From contig NZ_JACLQD010000001.1 in assembly GCF_014243445.1 (NCBI RefSeq), positions 248,001 to 312,000 of the forward strand: DNA of 64,000 nucleotides, read 5' to 3'. The notes beneath the pieces were generated by a model. The model saw nothing but the letters and a program-made list of their open reading frames with translations. It was not told the DNA's origin and made no database searches. This DNA comes from Paragemmobacter straminiformis (GTDB taxonomy: Bacteria > Pseudomonadota > Alphaproteobacteria > Rhodobacterales > Rhodobacteraceae). Below, piece by piece: positions 45,786 to 54,724 of the stretch (the stretch's first letter is position 1; each line of letters begins with the position of its first letter). The position numbers and the translations under genes were made by a program.

Positions 45786-47678
45786 GTGGCATACCGTGAG
45801 ATCTACGCAAAGTGGAAGGCCGACCCCGAAGCCTACTGGCTCGAAGCCGCAGGCGCGATCGACTGGGTAAAGCGCCCCGCCACCGCACTGAACGCCAGCC
45901 GCGCGCCGCTTTACGAATGGTTCACCGATGCCCGCGTCAACACCTGCTGGAACGCGGTAGACCGCCATGTCCTTGCCGGACGCGGCAAGCAGGCGGCCAT
46001 CATCCATGACAGCCCCGTGACGGGAACCAAGCATGTCATCACCTATGCCGAACTGCTCGACCGCGTCTCGCGCCTTGCAGGGGCGCTGAAAGCGCGCGGC
46101 GTGGGCAAGGGCGACCGTGTCATCATCTACATGCCGATGGTCCCCGAGGCGCTGGAAGCCATGCTTGCCTGCGGCCGCATCGGCGCGATCCATTCGGTGG
46201 TTTTCGGCGGTTTCGCCGCAGCCGAACTCGCCGTGCGCATCGACGATTGCAAACCCAAGGCGATTCTCGCCGCCTCATGCGGGATCGAACCGAACCGCGT
46301 GGTGCATTACAAACCGCTTCTCGACGGCGCGATCGACCTTGCCAGCCACAAGCCCGATTTCTGCGTCATCCTGCAACGCGAGCAGGAAGTGGCGAAACTG
46401 GTCGAAGGCCGCGACCTTGCGTGGCATGCCTTCCAGTACGGCGTGGATCCCGCCCCCTGCGAACCGGTCGAGGGCAACCACCCCGCCTATATCCTTTATA
46501 CCTCGGGCACGACCGGCGCGCCCAAGGGCGTGGTCCGCCCGACGGCAGGCCACCTTGTCGCGCTGGCATGGACCATGCGGGCGATCTACGATTGCGGCGC
46601 GGGCGATGTGTTCTGGGCCGCCTCCGACGTGGGCTGGGTCGTGGGCCACAGCTACATCTGCTACGCCCCGCTCATCGCGGGCTGCACCACCATCGTCTAC
46701 GAGGGCAAGCCCGTCGGCACCCCCGACGCGGGCGCCTTCTGGCGCGTGATCGAGGAACACAGGGTCCGCGCCTTCTTCACCGCGCCCACGGCGCTGCGCG
46801 CGATCAAGCGCGACGACCCCGAGGGCAAGCTGGTCAAGGATTACGACCTCTCCCGCCTCAAGGCGCTTTACCTTGCCGGCGAACGCGCCGACCCCGATAC
46901 GATCCACTGGGCGCAGCGGCACCTGAACGTGCCGGTCGTCGACCATTGGTGGCAAACCGAAACCGGCTATGCCATCGCGGCGAACCCCCTGGGGATCGAA
47001 CATCTGCCGGTCAAGGTCGGCAGCCCCTCGGTCGCCATGCCCGGCTTCGACGTGCAGGTGCTGGACGAAGGCGGCCATCCCCTTCCCGCAGGCCAGCTCG
47101 GCGCCATCGCGATCAAGCTTCCCCTGCCCCCCGGCACCCTGCCGACATTGTGGAACGCCGAAGAGCGGTTCCGGAAATCCTACCTGTCGCACTTCCCCGG
47201 CTTCTACGAAACCGGCGACGCGGGCTATATCGACGAGGACGGCTATCTCTACATCATGGCCCGCACCGATGACGTCATCAACGTCGCGGGCCACCGCCTT
47301 TCCACCGGCGCGATGGAGGAGGTGCTGGCCAACCACCCCGAGGTTGCCGAATGCGCCGTGATCGGCGTGTCCGATGCGCTCAAGGGCCAGTCGCCGCTGG
47401 GGTTCCTGTGCCTGAACAAGGGCTGCACCACCCCGCACGACCAGATCATCCGCGACTGCGTGCAACTGATGCGCGACAAGATCGGCCCCGTGGCCGATTT
47501 CAAGCGCGCCGTGGTGATCGACCGCCTGCCCAAGACCCGCTCGGGCAAGATCCTGCGCGGCACGATGGTCAAGCTTGCCGATGGCGAGGCATTCAAGATG
47601 CCCGCCACCATCGACGACCCCGCCATCCTTGACGAAATCCGCGCGGCGCTTCAGGGGATCGGGCTGGCCAAGGGCTAG
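45786..47678 (+). CDS. prpE: Propionyl-CoA synthetase (propionate-CoA ligase)
   Basis: The 630-residue enzyme converts propionate, ATP and CoA to propionyl-CoA. MAYREIYAKWKADPEAYWLEAAGAIDW is the ACAS N-terminal cap, YILYTSGTTGAPKGVVR the adenylate loop near 237-253, WWQTETGYAI the A5 motif, GDAGYIDEDGYLYIMARTDDVI the hinge, and PKTRSGKILRGTM the catalytic lysine segment. RSGK-RGTM spacing fits PrpE rather than AcsA (HLRP and other differences). The start is a GTG with a very strong GGAGGAGGG seven bases upstream. It is probably monocistronic. Confidence 0.93.
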   Translation: MAYREIYAKWKADPEAYWLEAAGAIDWVKRPATALNASRAPLYEWFTDARVNTCWNAVDRHVLAGRGKQAAIIHDSPVTGTKHVITYAELLDRVSRLAGALKARGVGKGDRVIIYMPMVPEALEAMLACGRIGAIHSVVFGGFAAAELAVRIDDCKPKAILAASCGIEPNRVVHYKPLLDGAIDLASHKPDFCVILQREQEVAKLVEGRDLAWHAFQYGVDPAPCEPVEGNHPAYILYTSGTTGAPKGVVRPTAGHLVALAWTMRAIYDCGAGDVFWAASDVGWVVGHSYICYAPLIAGCTTIVYEGKPVGTPDAGAFWRVIEEHRVRAFFTAPTALRAIKRDDPEGKLVKDYDLSRLKALYLAGERADPDTIHWAQRHLNVPVVDHWWQTETGYAIAANPLGIEHLPVKVGSPSVAMPGFDVQVLDEGGHPLPAGQLGAIAIKLPLPPGTLPTLWNAEERFRKSYLSHFPGFYETGDAGYIDEDGYLYIMARTDDVINVAGHRLSTGAMEEVLANHPEVAECAVIGVSDALKGQSPLGFLCLNKGCTTPHDQIIRDCVQLMRDKIGPVADFKRAVVIDRLPKTRSGKILRGTMVKLADGEAFKMPATIDDPAILDEIRAALQGIGLAKG

Positions 47679-47736
47679 GCGCGCCCTGCCCGCAACGCAC
47701 TGGACCGCACCCCGCCCTGCGCGTAACCTTGCAGGC

Positions 47737-48129
47737 ATGAGCCTCGCCGCGAACCCGCCCCCCTGCCCCTGGGCCGCCGCCGCCCCCCTGATCGGGGATG
47801 GCGCGGCGCTGCGCGGCATCCTCGACCTTGCCGGCCCCGAGACCGGGCAGCGTATCCTCGTGCAGATGGAACTCGACCTCGCCGCCACGCTCTCGGCCCT
47901 GCAAGAGGCCGTGGTGAGCGGCGATTTCCGCACGATCCGCGCGCAAAGCCATGTGCTGGTCTCGATCGTCGGCACGATCGGCGCGATGCGGCTCCATGCG
48001 GCCGCGCGCCGCCTGAACGAAAGCGCCCATGCCGAAGATGCGGCGCGCGTCGCCTTCGAAACCGCCGAACTTGCCCGCGACGGGGCCGCCCTCGCACGGG
48101 CAATAGGGCGCATCAGGGCGCAAGCATGA
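47737..48129 (+). CDS. Hpt-domain phosphotransfer protein
   Basis: The 130-residue protein is an isolated histidine phosphotransfer domain: FRTIRAQSHVLVSIVGTIGAMRLH, with H72 the likely phospho-acceptor and the following small-residue GTIGA pattern. It would pass phosphate between a hybrid kinase and a response regulator. Its stop overlaps the start of the NtrC-type regulator by four bases (ATGA), so that regulator is the obvious partner. The longer in-frame start at 47575 lies inside prpE and is rejected. Confidence 0.78.
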   Translation: MSLAANPPPCPWAAAAPLIGDGAALRGILDLAGPETGQRILVQMELDLAATLSALQEAVVSGDFRTIRAQSHVLVSIVGTIGAMRLHAAARRLNESAHAEDAARVAFETAELARDGAALARAIGRIRAQA

Positions 48130-49532
48130 CGACACCCCTGCTGCTGATCGAGGACACGCCGTCGCTCCAGATGGTCTACCGTTCGGTGCTGACCTCGGCG
48201 GGCCATGCGGTGCGCGTCGCTGCCACCGCCGCCGACGGCCTTGCCGCCTTTACCGAGGTGAAGCCCTCGGTCGTCCTGCTCGACCTCGTTCTGCCCGACC
48301 GCGACGGGCTGGACCTGATGGCCGACATGCTGGCCCAGCGGCCCGAGGTGCATGTGATCGTCATCACCGCCAACGGCTCGATCAACAAGGCGGTCGAGGC
48401 GATGCGCGCGGGGGCGCATGATTTCCTTGTCAAACCCTTCGACGAGACCCGCTTTCTCGGCGCGGTCGACAATGCCCTGACCGGACGCCCCCCCGCCGGA
48501 CGCGCCGCACGCCCCGCGCCGCGCCCGCGCGCCGCCCCGGCCACGGCAAGCCCCGCCTCGGATGCCTTCATCGGCGCGTCCGAGGCGATGGAGCGCATCC
48601 ATGCCAAAATCCGGTCGGTCGCCCGCTCGATGGCAACGGTGTTCATCACCGGCGAAAGCGGCACAGGCAAGGAACTCTGCGCGCTGGCGGTCCATGACAA
48701 TTCGGCCCGCGCCTCGGGGCCCTTCATCGCGCTGAACTGCGGCGCGATCCCGCAGGACCTGCTGGAATCCGAGGTTTTCGGCCATGTGAAGGGCAGCTTC
48801 ACGGGGGCGATCTCGGACAAGCCGGGGGCGGCGGCGGCGGCAGATGGCGGCACGCTGTTTCTGGACGAGATCTGCGAAATGGCCCCCGCGCTGCAAACGA
48901 AACTGCTGCGCTTCCTGCAAACCTCGACCGTGCAGCCCGTCGGGGCGACGCGGCCGCGCAAGGTGAATGTCCGCATCGTCTGCGCCACCAACCAGGACCC
49001 GCTCGAGGCCGTCCGCCGCGGCCGGTTCCGCGAGGATCTATACTACCGCCTCTTCGTCGTGCCGATCCACATGCCCCCGCTGCGCGAGCGGGGCGAGGAT
49101 GTGATCGAAATCGCCCGCGCCGCCCTTCAGCGTTTCTCGGCCGAGGAAGGCCGCAACTTCACCGGCTTCTCGCCCGAGGTCGAAACCCTCTTTCTCCGCC
49201 ATCCCTGGCCGGGCAACGTGCGCCAACTGCTCAACGTCATCCGCCATGTCGTGGTGCTGAACGACGGCGGCCTCGTCACACCCGCCATGTTGCCCGAAAG
49301 CCTGCCGCGCGGGCTTGAAGCCGCCGCCCCCGAACCAGAAAGGGACCACGCCGCCGCAGCCGACCCGACGCGGCTTGGCGACCTGATCGGCCGCCCCCTC
49401 GCCGAGGTGGAGCGCCTGCTGATCGAAGCGACCCTCGCGCGGTGCAACGGATCGGTGCCAAAGGCGGCGCGGATGCTCGAACTCTCGCCCTCGACGCTGT
49501 ATCGCAAGATCGAAGGCTGGAAGGACGCCTAG
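48126..49532 (+). CDS. NtrC-family sigma-54-dependent response regulator
   Basis: The 468-residue protein has a receiver domain (residues 1-120, phospho-acceptor D53 in VVLLDLVLPD), an AAA+ sigma-54 activation domain (GESGTGKELCALAVHDNS, the sigma-54 contact loop as GSFTGA instead of GAFTGA, GGTLFLDEI, RFREDLYYRL) and a C-terminal Fis-type helix-turn-helix (GSVPKAARMLELSPSTLYRK). Its arrangement with an upstream Hpt gene recalls LuxU-LuxO. No histidine kinase is nearby. Targets are unknown. Confidence 0.9.
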   Translation: MTTPLLLIEDTPSLQMVYRSVLTSAGHAVRVAATAADGLAAFTEVKPSVVLLDLVLPDRDGLDLMADMLAQRPEVHVIVITANGSINKAVEAMRAGAHDFLVKPFDETRFLGAVDNALTGRPPAGRAARPAPRPRAAPATASPASDAFIGASEAMERIHAKIRSVARSMATVFITGESGTGKELCALAVHDNSARASGPFIALNCGAIPQDLLESEVFGHVKGSFTGAISDKPGAAAAADGGTLFLDEICEMAPALQTKLLRFLQTSTVQPVGATRPRKVNVRIVCATNQDPLEAVRRGRFREDLYYRLFVVPIHMPPLRERGEDVIEIARAALQRFSAEEGRNFTGFSPEVETLFLRHPWPGNVRQLLNVIRHVVVLNDGGLVTPAMLPESLPRGLEAAAPEPERDHAAAADPTRLGDLIGRPLAEVERLLIEATLARCNGSVPKAARMLELSPSTLYRKIEGWKDA

Positions 49533-49646
49533 CGCGGCCCCGCTTCCGGCTCGGCCATTGGTCGGCGGCACAAGGGACGGCGGCACAAGGGACGGGGGCC
49601 ACCAGCGCAGAACGGGTCAGGTGCCGCGCGCCGCATCCGGCGCAAA

Positions 49647-49698
49647 GGGGGGCTGTCTGCCCCCCTCACCCCCCGAGGATATTTTCACGAGTATGAAA
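49647..49698 (+). repeat. Composite intergenic repeat, copy 6
   Basis: GGGGGGCTGTCTGCCCCCC hairpin, TCA, then CCCCCCGAGGATATTT at 49669-49684 and ATGAAAG. It faces copy 7. Confidence 0.8.
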
Positions 49699-49715
49699 GC
49701 CGCGAGGCGGTGGCT

Positions 49716-49788
49716 TTGCCCCTTCGCACTCGGGCAAATATCCTCGGGGGAGTCGCCGCAAGGCGATGGGGGCGGAAAGCCCCCCCTC
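49716..49788 (-). repeat. Composite intergenic repeat, copy 7 (inverted)
   Basis: GGGCAAATATCCTCGGGGG (core at 49736-49750), a CGCCGCAAGGCG hairpin and GGGGGCGGAAAGCCCCCC are the reverse complement of the forward copies. Copies 6 and 7 together make an inverted repeat of about 140 bp between convergent genes. Confidence 0.8.
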
Positions 49789-49839
49789 TACGCTGGCCCC
49801 CTGCGCTGGCCCCGAACAGGCACGACCCTGCGGGCAGGG

Positions 49840-50607
49840 TCAGACGAATTGTTCGTTGATCAAGCGCTCTTCCAGACCGTGCCCCGGATCGAAAAGGATG
49901 CGGTGGCGCACGTCCGGGTCGGAACAGACCTCGACGCTCGCCACCTCGCGCACCGAGCCGCGGCTGTCGGCATCGGCCATGACGGGGCGTTTCTCGGCCT
50001 CGAGCACCTCGAAGCGCACCACCGCCGTCTTGGGCAGCAGCGCCCCGCGCCAGCGGCGGGGGCGAAAGGCCGCCATCGCCGTCAGCGCCAGCACATCCGA
50101 CCCGATGGGCAGGATCGGACCATGCGCCGAGTAGTTGTAGGCGGTCGATCCCGCAGGGGTTGCGACCAGCGCGCCGTCGCAGACCAGCTCTTCCATCCGC
50201 ACGCGGCCATCGACGCTGATGCGCAATTTCGCCGCCTGCGGCCCCGCCCGCAGCAGCGACACCTCGTTGATCGCAAGCGCCCGCGTCTCGACCCCGTCGA
50301 CACCCACCGCCGTCATCCGCAGCGGGTTGATCACCGCCTCCTCGGCCATGTCCAGCCGCTCGGGCAGGTCGCCGGGCTGGTAGGCGTTCATCAAAAAGCC
50401 CACCGTGCCGCAATTCATGCCGTAGACCGGCAGGGCAAGGCGTTCGGTATCGTGCAGCGTCTGCAACATGAAGCCGTCGCCGCCCAGCGCCACCACCACA
50501 TCGGCCTGCCCCAGCGGGGCCTGCCCGTAGCGCGCCGTCAGCACGCGCAGCGCCTCTTGCCCCGCCGCCGAATTGCTCGCCGTAAAGGTGATCCGCGCAA
50601 AGCCCAT
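49840..50607 (-). CDS. nadK: NAD kinase
   Basis: The 255-residue enzyme phosphorylates NAD to [17 protein letters not shown] carries the GGDG motif, [12 protein letters not shown] and AINEVSLLR bind nucleotide, and [21 protein letters not shown] is the conserved catalytic region. I chose ATG 50607 ([11 protein letters not shown]), which starts at the first beta strand as in relatives and has a GGGGGACGGGG tract upstream; a start at 50664 would add 19 residues. The gene is divergent from glyA and convergent with the response regulator. Confidence 0.93.
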   Translation of the reverse strand: MGFARITFTASNSAAGQEALRVLTARYGQAPLGQADVVVALGGDGFMLQTLHDTERLALPVYGMNCGTVGFLMNAYQPGDLPERLDMAEEAVINPLRMTAVGVDGVETRALAINEVSLLRAGPQAAKLRISVDGRVRMEELVCDGALVATPAGSTAYNYSAHGPILPIGSDVLALTAMAAFRPRRWRGALLPKTAVVRFEVLEAEKRPVMADADSRGSVREVASVEVCSDPDVRHRILFDPGHGLEERLINEQFV

Positions 50608-50839
50608 CGGCCCCGTCCCCCCATATCCGACCCGCACCTTGCGAAGCGCGGGCGGCAAACTCAAGCCCCATCGGCCCGCCTGCGGCGCTTTCCGAAACCC
50701 GCCGCCGGTTTCCGATACGTCGCTTTATTTCGCAGCGACCCCCATTGGAGTCGTTTTCTTGCCTTTCCGCATGGCGGCCCTTGCACTAGATAGGCGCCAA
50801 GCGCGCATTTCCAGCTTTCCGCCCCGAGAGGAGCCCTTC

Positions 50840-52135
50840 ATGAACGCCCCCCACCGCGACACCGGATTTTTCACCGAAAGCCTGACCACCCGCGACCCCG
50901 AGCTTTTCGGCGCGATCACGCAGGAACTCGGCCGCCAGCGGCACGAGATCGAACTGATCGCCTCGGAAAACATCGTCAGCCGCGCGGTGATGGAAGCCCA
51001 GGGCTCGGTGATGACCAACAAATATGCCGAAGGCTATCCGGGCAAGCGGTACTACGGTGGCTGCCAGTATGTGGACATCGCCGAAAACCTCGCCATCGAG
51101 CGGGCCTGCAAGCTTTTCGGTTGCGATTTCGCCAATGTGCAGCCGAATTCGGGGTCGCAGGCCAACCAGGGCGTGTTCCAGGCGCTGATCCAGCCGGGCG
51201 ATACCATCCTCGGCATGTCGCTCGACGCGGGCGGTCACCTGACCCACGGCGCTGCCCCCAACCAGTCGGGCAAGTGGTTCAAGGCCGTGCAATACGGCGT
51301 GCGCAAGCAGGACCTCGAACTGAACTACGATCAGGTCGCGGAACTGGCGGCCGAGCACAAGCCCAAGCTGATCATCGCGGGCGGGTCGGCCATTCCGCGC
51401 ATCATCGACTTCAAGCGCATGCGCGAAATCGCGGATTCGGTCGGGGCCTACCTGCTGGTCGACATGGCGCATTTTGCCGGTCTGGTGGCGGCGGGCCTTT
51501 ACCCCTCGCCCTTCCCGCATGCCCATGTGGCGACCACCACCACGCACAAGACGCTGCGCGGCCCGCGGGGCGGCATGATCCTCACGAATGACGAGACCAT
51601 CGCCAAAAAGGTCAATTCGGCCATCTTCCCGGGCATCCAGGGCGGCCCCCTGATGCATGTGATCGCCGCCAAGGCCGTCGCCTTCGGCGAGGCGCTGCAA
51701 CCCGGCTTCAAGACCTATCAGCAACAGGTCATCAAGAACGCGCAGGCGCTGGCGGACGAGTTGATGAAAGGCGGCCTCGACATCGTGACCGGCGGCACCG
51801 ACACGCATCTGATGCTGGTCGACCTGCGTCCGAAGTCGGTCAAGGGCAACGCGACCGAAAAGGCATTGGGCCGCGCGCATATCACCTGCAACAAGAACGG
51901 CATCCCCTTCGACACCGAAAAGCCGACGATCACCAGCGGGGTCCGTCTTGGCACCCCCGCCGGCACGACCCGCGGCTTCGGCGAGGAAGAGTTCCGCCAG
52001 ATCGGCCGCTGGATCACCGAAGTCGTCGACGGCCTTGCCGCGAATGGCGAAGAGGGCAACGATGCCGTTGAAGCCAAGGTCAAGGCCGAGGTCGAGGCGC
52101 TTTGCCAGCGCTTCCCGATCTATCCGGGCCTCTGA
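50840..52135 (+). CDS. glyA: Serine hydroxymethyltransferase
   Basis: The 431-residue PLP enzyme interconverts serine and glycine with tetrahydrofolate. [39 protein letters not shown] and [14 protein letters not shown] (PLP lysine in THKT) are diagnostic, and [15 protein letters not shown] follows. Length is typical. GAGAGGAG lies seven bases before ATG 50840; an earlier in-frame start at 50573 overlaps nadK and is rejected. A terminator follows. Confidence 0.98.
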   Translation: MNAPHRDTGFFTESLTTRDPELFGAITQELGRQRHEIELIASENIVSRAVMEAQGSVMTNKYAEGYPGKRYYGGCQYVDIAENLAIERACKLFGCDFANVQPNSGSQANQGVFQALIQPGDTILGMSLDAGGHLTHGAAPNQSGKWFKAVQYGVRKQDLELNYDQVAELAAEHKPKLIIAGGSAIPRIIDFKRMREIADSVGAYLLVDMAHFAGLVAAGLYPSPFPHAHVATTTTHKTLRGPRGGMILTNDETIAKKVNSAIFPGIQGGPLMHVIAAKAVAFGEALQPGFKTYQQQVIKNAQALADELMKGGLDIVTGGTDTHLMLVDLRPKSVKGNATEKALGRAHITCNKNGIPFDTEKPTITSGVRLGTPAGTTRGFGEEEFRQIGRWITEVVDGLAANGEEGNDAVEAKVKAEVEALCQRFPIYPGL

Positions 52136-52155
52136 TCGCTTTCGCACCGGACCGG

Positions 52156-52187
52156 AAAGGCGCGCTCGCGACGGGCGCGCCTTTTTC
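52156..52187 (+). terminator. Intrinsic terminator of glyA
   Basis: AAAGGCGCGC/GGCGCGCCTTTTT with a short loop, about 20 bp after the glyA stop. Confidence 0.88.
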
Positions 52188-52344
52188 CTTGCGTCGCCTT
52201 TCCTTGCGTCGGCCGTGGCGGCGGGTGGCCTCTGCCCCCCTGCCGCCGCGACCGCCCGCCCACTTGACGCCCCCGCCCCCTTGACGCCCCCGCCCCGCCC
52301 CGCTTCACTCGTCAGCACCTTTACCCGCCATTGCCGAGTGCCCC

Positions 52345-53235
52345 ATGACCCTGCCCCAAGCCACCAGCCGCATCGAACGGACCTTGGGCGACTGGGCGCG
52401 CTGCCGCCTGCCGCTGCCGCTTGCCGAATTCGCCATGTTCGTGCTGAAGCAGGGTTGGGCCTGTCTTTTCGGCGGTCTCATGCTGGCGGCCATCCTTGCC
52501 AGCAAGGCGGTCTGGCACCCCGACTGGCCGCTTGCCCGCTATGACGCGCTTTTCCTTTTCGCGCTGCTCGCGCAGGCCGCCTTCCTGCGCTTCCGGCTCG
52601 AGACATGGGACGAGGCGCGGGTGATCCTTCTGTTCCACCTGACCGGCACGGCGATGGAGTGGTTCAAGGTCCATGCCGGATCATGGTCCTATCCCGAAGC
52701 CGCGTTTTTCAAGCTGATGGGCGTGCCGCTGTTTTCGGGCTTCATGTATGCCGCCGTGGGCAGCTACATGGCCCGCGTGATCCGGCTTTTCGACATGCGC
52801 TTCACGCCCTATCCGCCCTTTGCGGCCAGTGTGCTGCTGGCAGGGGCGATCTACGCGAACTTCTTCACCCACCATTTCCTGCCCGACCTGCGCGTGGTCC
52901 TTTTCGCGGCCACCATCGCGCTTTACGGCCGCACCCGTGTGTGGTTCCGCATCTCGGGGCCGCATATCTGGATGCCGCTGCCGCTGGCGGCGGCCTTGTC
53001 CAGCCTTGCGCTCTGGGTGGCGGAAAACATCGGCACGGCCACGGGCACATGGCTTTATTCGGGGCAGATCGCGGGGCAGGCGGTCAGCTTTTCCAAGCTC
53101 GGCGCGTGGTATCTGCTGCTTTACGTCTCGTTCGTGACCGTCACGCTGGTCAGCCGCGCCGCCCTTGGCGGGCCTGCTCCCGCCCCAGCACCCGCCTCTC
53201 GCCCGGCTGGAAGCCCGAAGCAAAGCGCCCTATAA
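52345..53235 (+). CDS. DUF817-family integral membrane protein
   Basis: The 296-residue protein has seven to eight hydrophobic segments and the conserved charged/aromatic stretches of the DUF817 family: ETWDEARVILLFHLTGTAMEWFKVHAGSW-region, GVPLFSGFMYAAVGSYMAR, FFTHHFLPDLRVVL and WVAENIGTATGTWLY. The histidines and acidic residues in the membrane resemble a buried metal or cofactor site. No function is established. It ends eight bases before the hydrolase gene and is likely co-transcribed with it. The last 25 residues are a Pro/Ala tail. Confidence 0.85.
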   Translation: MTLPQATSRIERTLGDWARCRLPLPLAEFAMFVLKQGWACLFGGLMLAAILASKAVWHPDWPLARYDALFLFALLAQAAFLRFRLETWDEARVILLFHLTGTAMEWFKVHAGSWSYPEAAFFKLMGVPLFSGFMYAAVGSYMARVIRLFDMRFTPYPPFAASVLLAGAIYANFFTHHFLPDLRVVLFAATIALYGRTRVWFRISGPHIWMPLPLAAALSSLALWVAENIGTATGTWLYSGQIAGQAVSFSKLGAWYLLLYVSFVTVTLVSRAALGGPAPAPAPASRPAGSPKQSAL

Positions 53236-53243
53236 GCGGCCCC

Positions 53244-54047
53244 ATGCTTGCCCTGACCCGCCACCCCGCCGCCACCCCGACCGATGCGCCGCCGCTGGTC
53301 ATCGCGCATGGCCTTTTCGGCACGGGCCGCAACTGGGGGGTCATCGCGCGCCGTCTGGCCGATATCCGCGACGTCTGCACCGTCGACATGCGCAACCACG
53401 GCGACAGCCCGCGCAGCACGACCCACGGCTACCCCGACCTTGCCGCCGATCTGGCCGAAGTCGCCCGCCACATCGGCGCGCCGATCGACCTTTTGGGCCA
53501 TTCGATGGGCGGCAAGGCGGCGATGCAGCTTGCGCTGACCGAACCCGCCCTGATCCGCCGCCTGATCGTGGCCGATATCGCGCCTGTCGCCTATGCCCAT
53601 GACCAGACCCGCCATATCGACGCGATGCGCGCGCTGGACCTGACCGGCCTCTCCACACGGGCCGAGGCCGACCGCCGCCTGTCCGCCCATATCGACGACG
53701 CGGGCCTTCGCGCCTTTTTCCTGCAATCGCTCGACCTCAAGGCCGCAGGCGGGCCGCGCTGGCGGCTCAACTTCGACACGCTGGCCGCCGAGATGCCCAA
53801 GATCGTCGGCTGGCCCGAAACATCCGGCCGGTTCGACCATCCGGCCCTGTTCCTGACGGGGTCGGAAAGCCATTACGTCAAAGCCGAATACCGCGACAAG
53901 ATCCGCTCCCTGTTCCCCAAGGCGCGCTTTGCGAGGATTGCCGGAGCGGGCCACTGGCTCCACGCCGAAAAGCCGCGCGAATTCGAGGAAACGGTCAGGG
54001 TATTCCTGACCGCCCCCGAGTCCGCACCCGCACCCGTCACGGCCTGA
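53244..54047 (+). CDS. Alpha/beta-fold hydrolase (YbfF-like esterase)
   Basis: The 267-residue protein has the oxyanion-hole HGLFGTGRNW near 22-31, MRNHGDSPRS near 49-58 and the nucleophile elbow GHSMGGKAAM with S87; the catalytic His lies in AGAGHWLHAEKP. The pattern 'HGLFG...NWG' and 'DMRNHG.S' matches YbfF/ABHD11-type esterases with short-chain acyl substrates. The start ATG 53244 follows the DUF817 stop by eight bases. Physiological substrate unknown. Confidence 0.88.
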   Translation: MLALTRHPAATPTDAPPLVIAHGLFGTGRNWGVIARRLADIRDVCTVDMRNHGDSPRSTTHGYPDLAADLAEVARHIGAPIDLLGHSMGGKAAMQLALTEPALIRRLIVADIAPVAYAHDQTRHIDAMRALDLTGLSTRAEADRRLSAHIDDAGLRAFFLQSLDLKAAGGPRWRLNFDTLAAEMPKIVGWPETSGRFDHPALFLTGSESHYVKAEYRDKIRSLFPKARFARIAGAGHWLHAEKPREFEETVRVFLTAPESAPAPVTA

Positions 54048-54056
54048 AGCCCGCCC

Positions 54057-54539
54057 TCAGCCGGGGCGCTTCATCCGCAAAAGAGCGCCATCCTTCAGGA
54101 TGAACTGGTGCCACAGCGCTGCCAGCACATGGACCGCGATCAGCACGATCAGCACGGGCTTCACCAGCGTATGCAGGTCGGCGATATCCTCGCTTGCGCC
54201 GAACCACGCGGCCAGACCGACCAAAGGCGCCACGATCAGAATGGCGTAAAAGGCCCAATGCCCGATCTTGGCGGCCAAGGCTTGCAGCCCCTCGCCCTCG
54301 TCCGGCACGCCGCGCGACAGGCGCTGGCCCAGACGCCACACCATCAGCAGGCCGATCAACAGGCCGGCTACGATATGCGCCACCGCCTGCAACGTGTAGC
54401 CCGATGCTCCATCCTCGACGCGCGCATCGAAGCCGCCGCTGATGCCTTCACCAAAGACAAGTTGCAGGATCACCAGCACCGCGACGATCCAGTGCAGGCG
54501 GATTTGAAGAATACTGTAGCCAAGCGGTTTGCCAGACAT
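54057..54539 (-). CDS. Cytochrome b561
   Basis: The 160-residue protein is a four-helix diheme b-type cytochrome of the inner membrane. Likely heme ligands are in RLHWIVAV, VAHIVAGLL, KIGHWAFYAIL and IAVHVLAALWHQF. Family members pass electrons between quinol and periplasmic acceptors, for instance superoxide in CybB. It ends nine bases from the convergent hydrolase gene. Length is normal. Confidence 0.9.
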   Translation of the reverse strand: MSGKPLGYSILQIRLHWIVAVLVILQLVFGEGISGGFDARVEDGASGYTLQAVAHIVAGLLIGLLMVWRLGQRLSRGVPDEGEGLQALAAKIGHWAFYAILIVAPLVGLAAWFGASEDIADLHTLVKPVLIVLIAVHVLAALWHQFILKDGALLRMKRPG

Positions 54540-54724
54540 GGGCTGTCACCTTTCGATCCGTGGTCAATGGGGCCAGCATGGACCCGCTGCGCTGCGGCGT
54601 AAAGCCCGCAGCACCAGGGCGCGGGCCATCAGCCGCCGCAGGGCAGGCCGCCACCGTCCGGCCCGCTGCGCCACGAAAGGGCGCCCGATCCGCGCGATCC
54701 GCCTTGATCCCTGTCAAACCCGCG

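Larger units (their letters stand above)
49533..49839. other. Convergent spacer filled by two repeat copies
   Basis: The 307 bp between the response-regulator and NAD-kinase stops contain no gene. They are largely made of repeat copies 6 and 7, plus a short tandem ACAAGGGACGG(C/G)GGC near 49569-49600. Confidence 0.6.

Noticed and set aside
46275-48920. 881-residue minus-strand frame across prpE and the phosphorelay genes
   Set aside because: It spans three real genes of the other strand and has no domain of its own.
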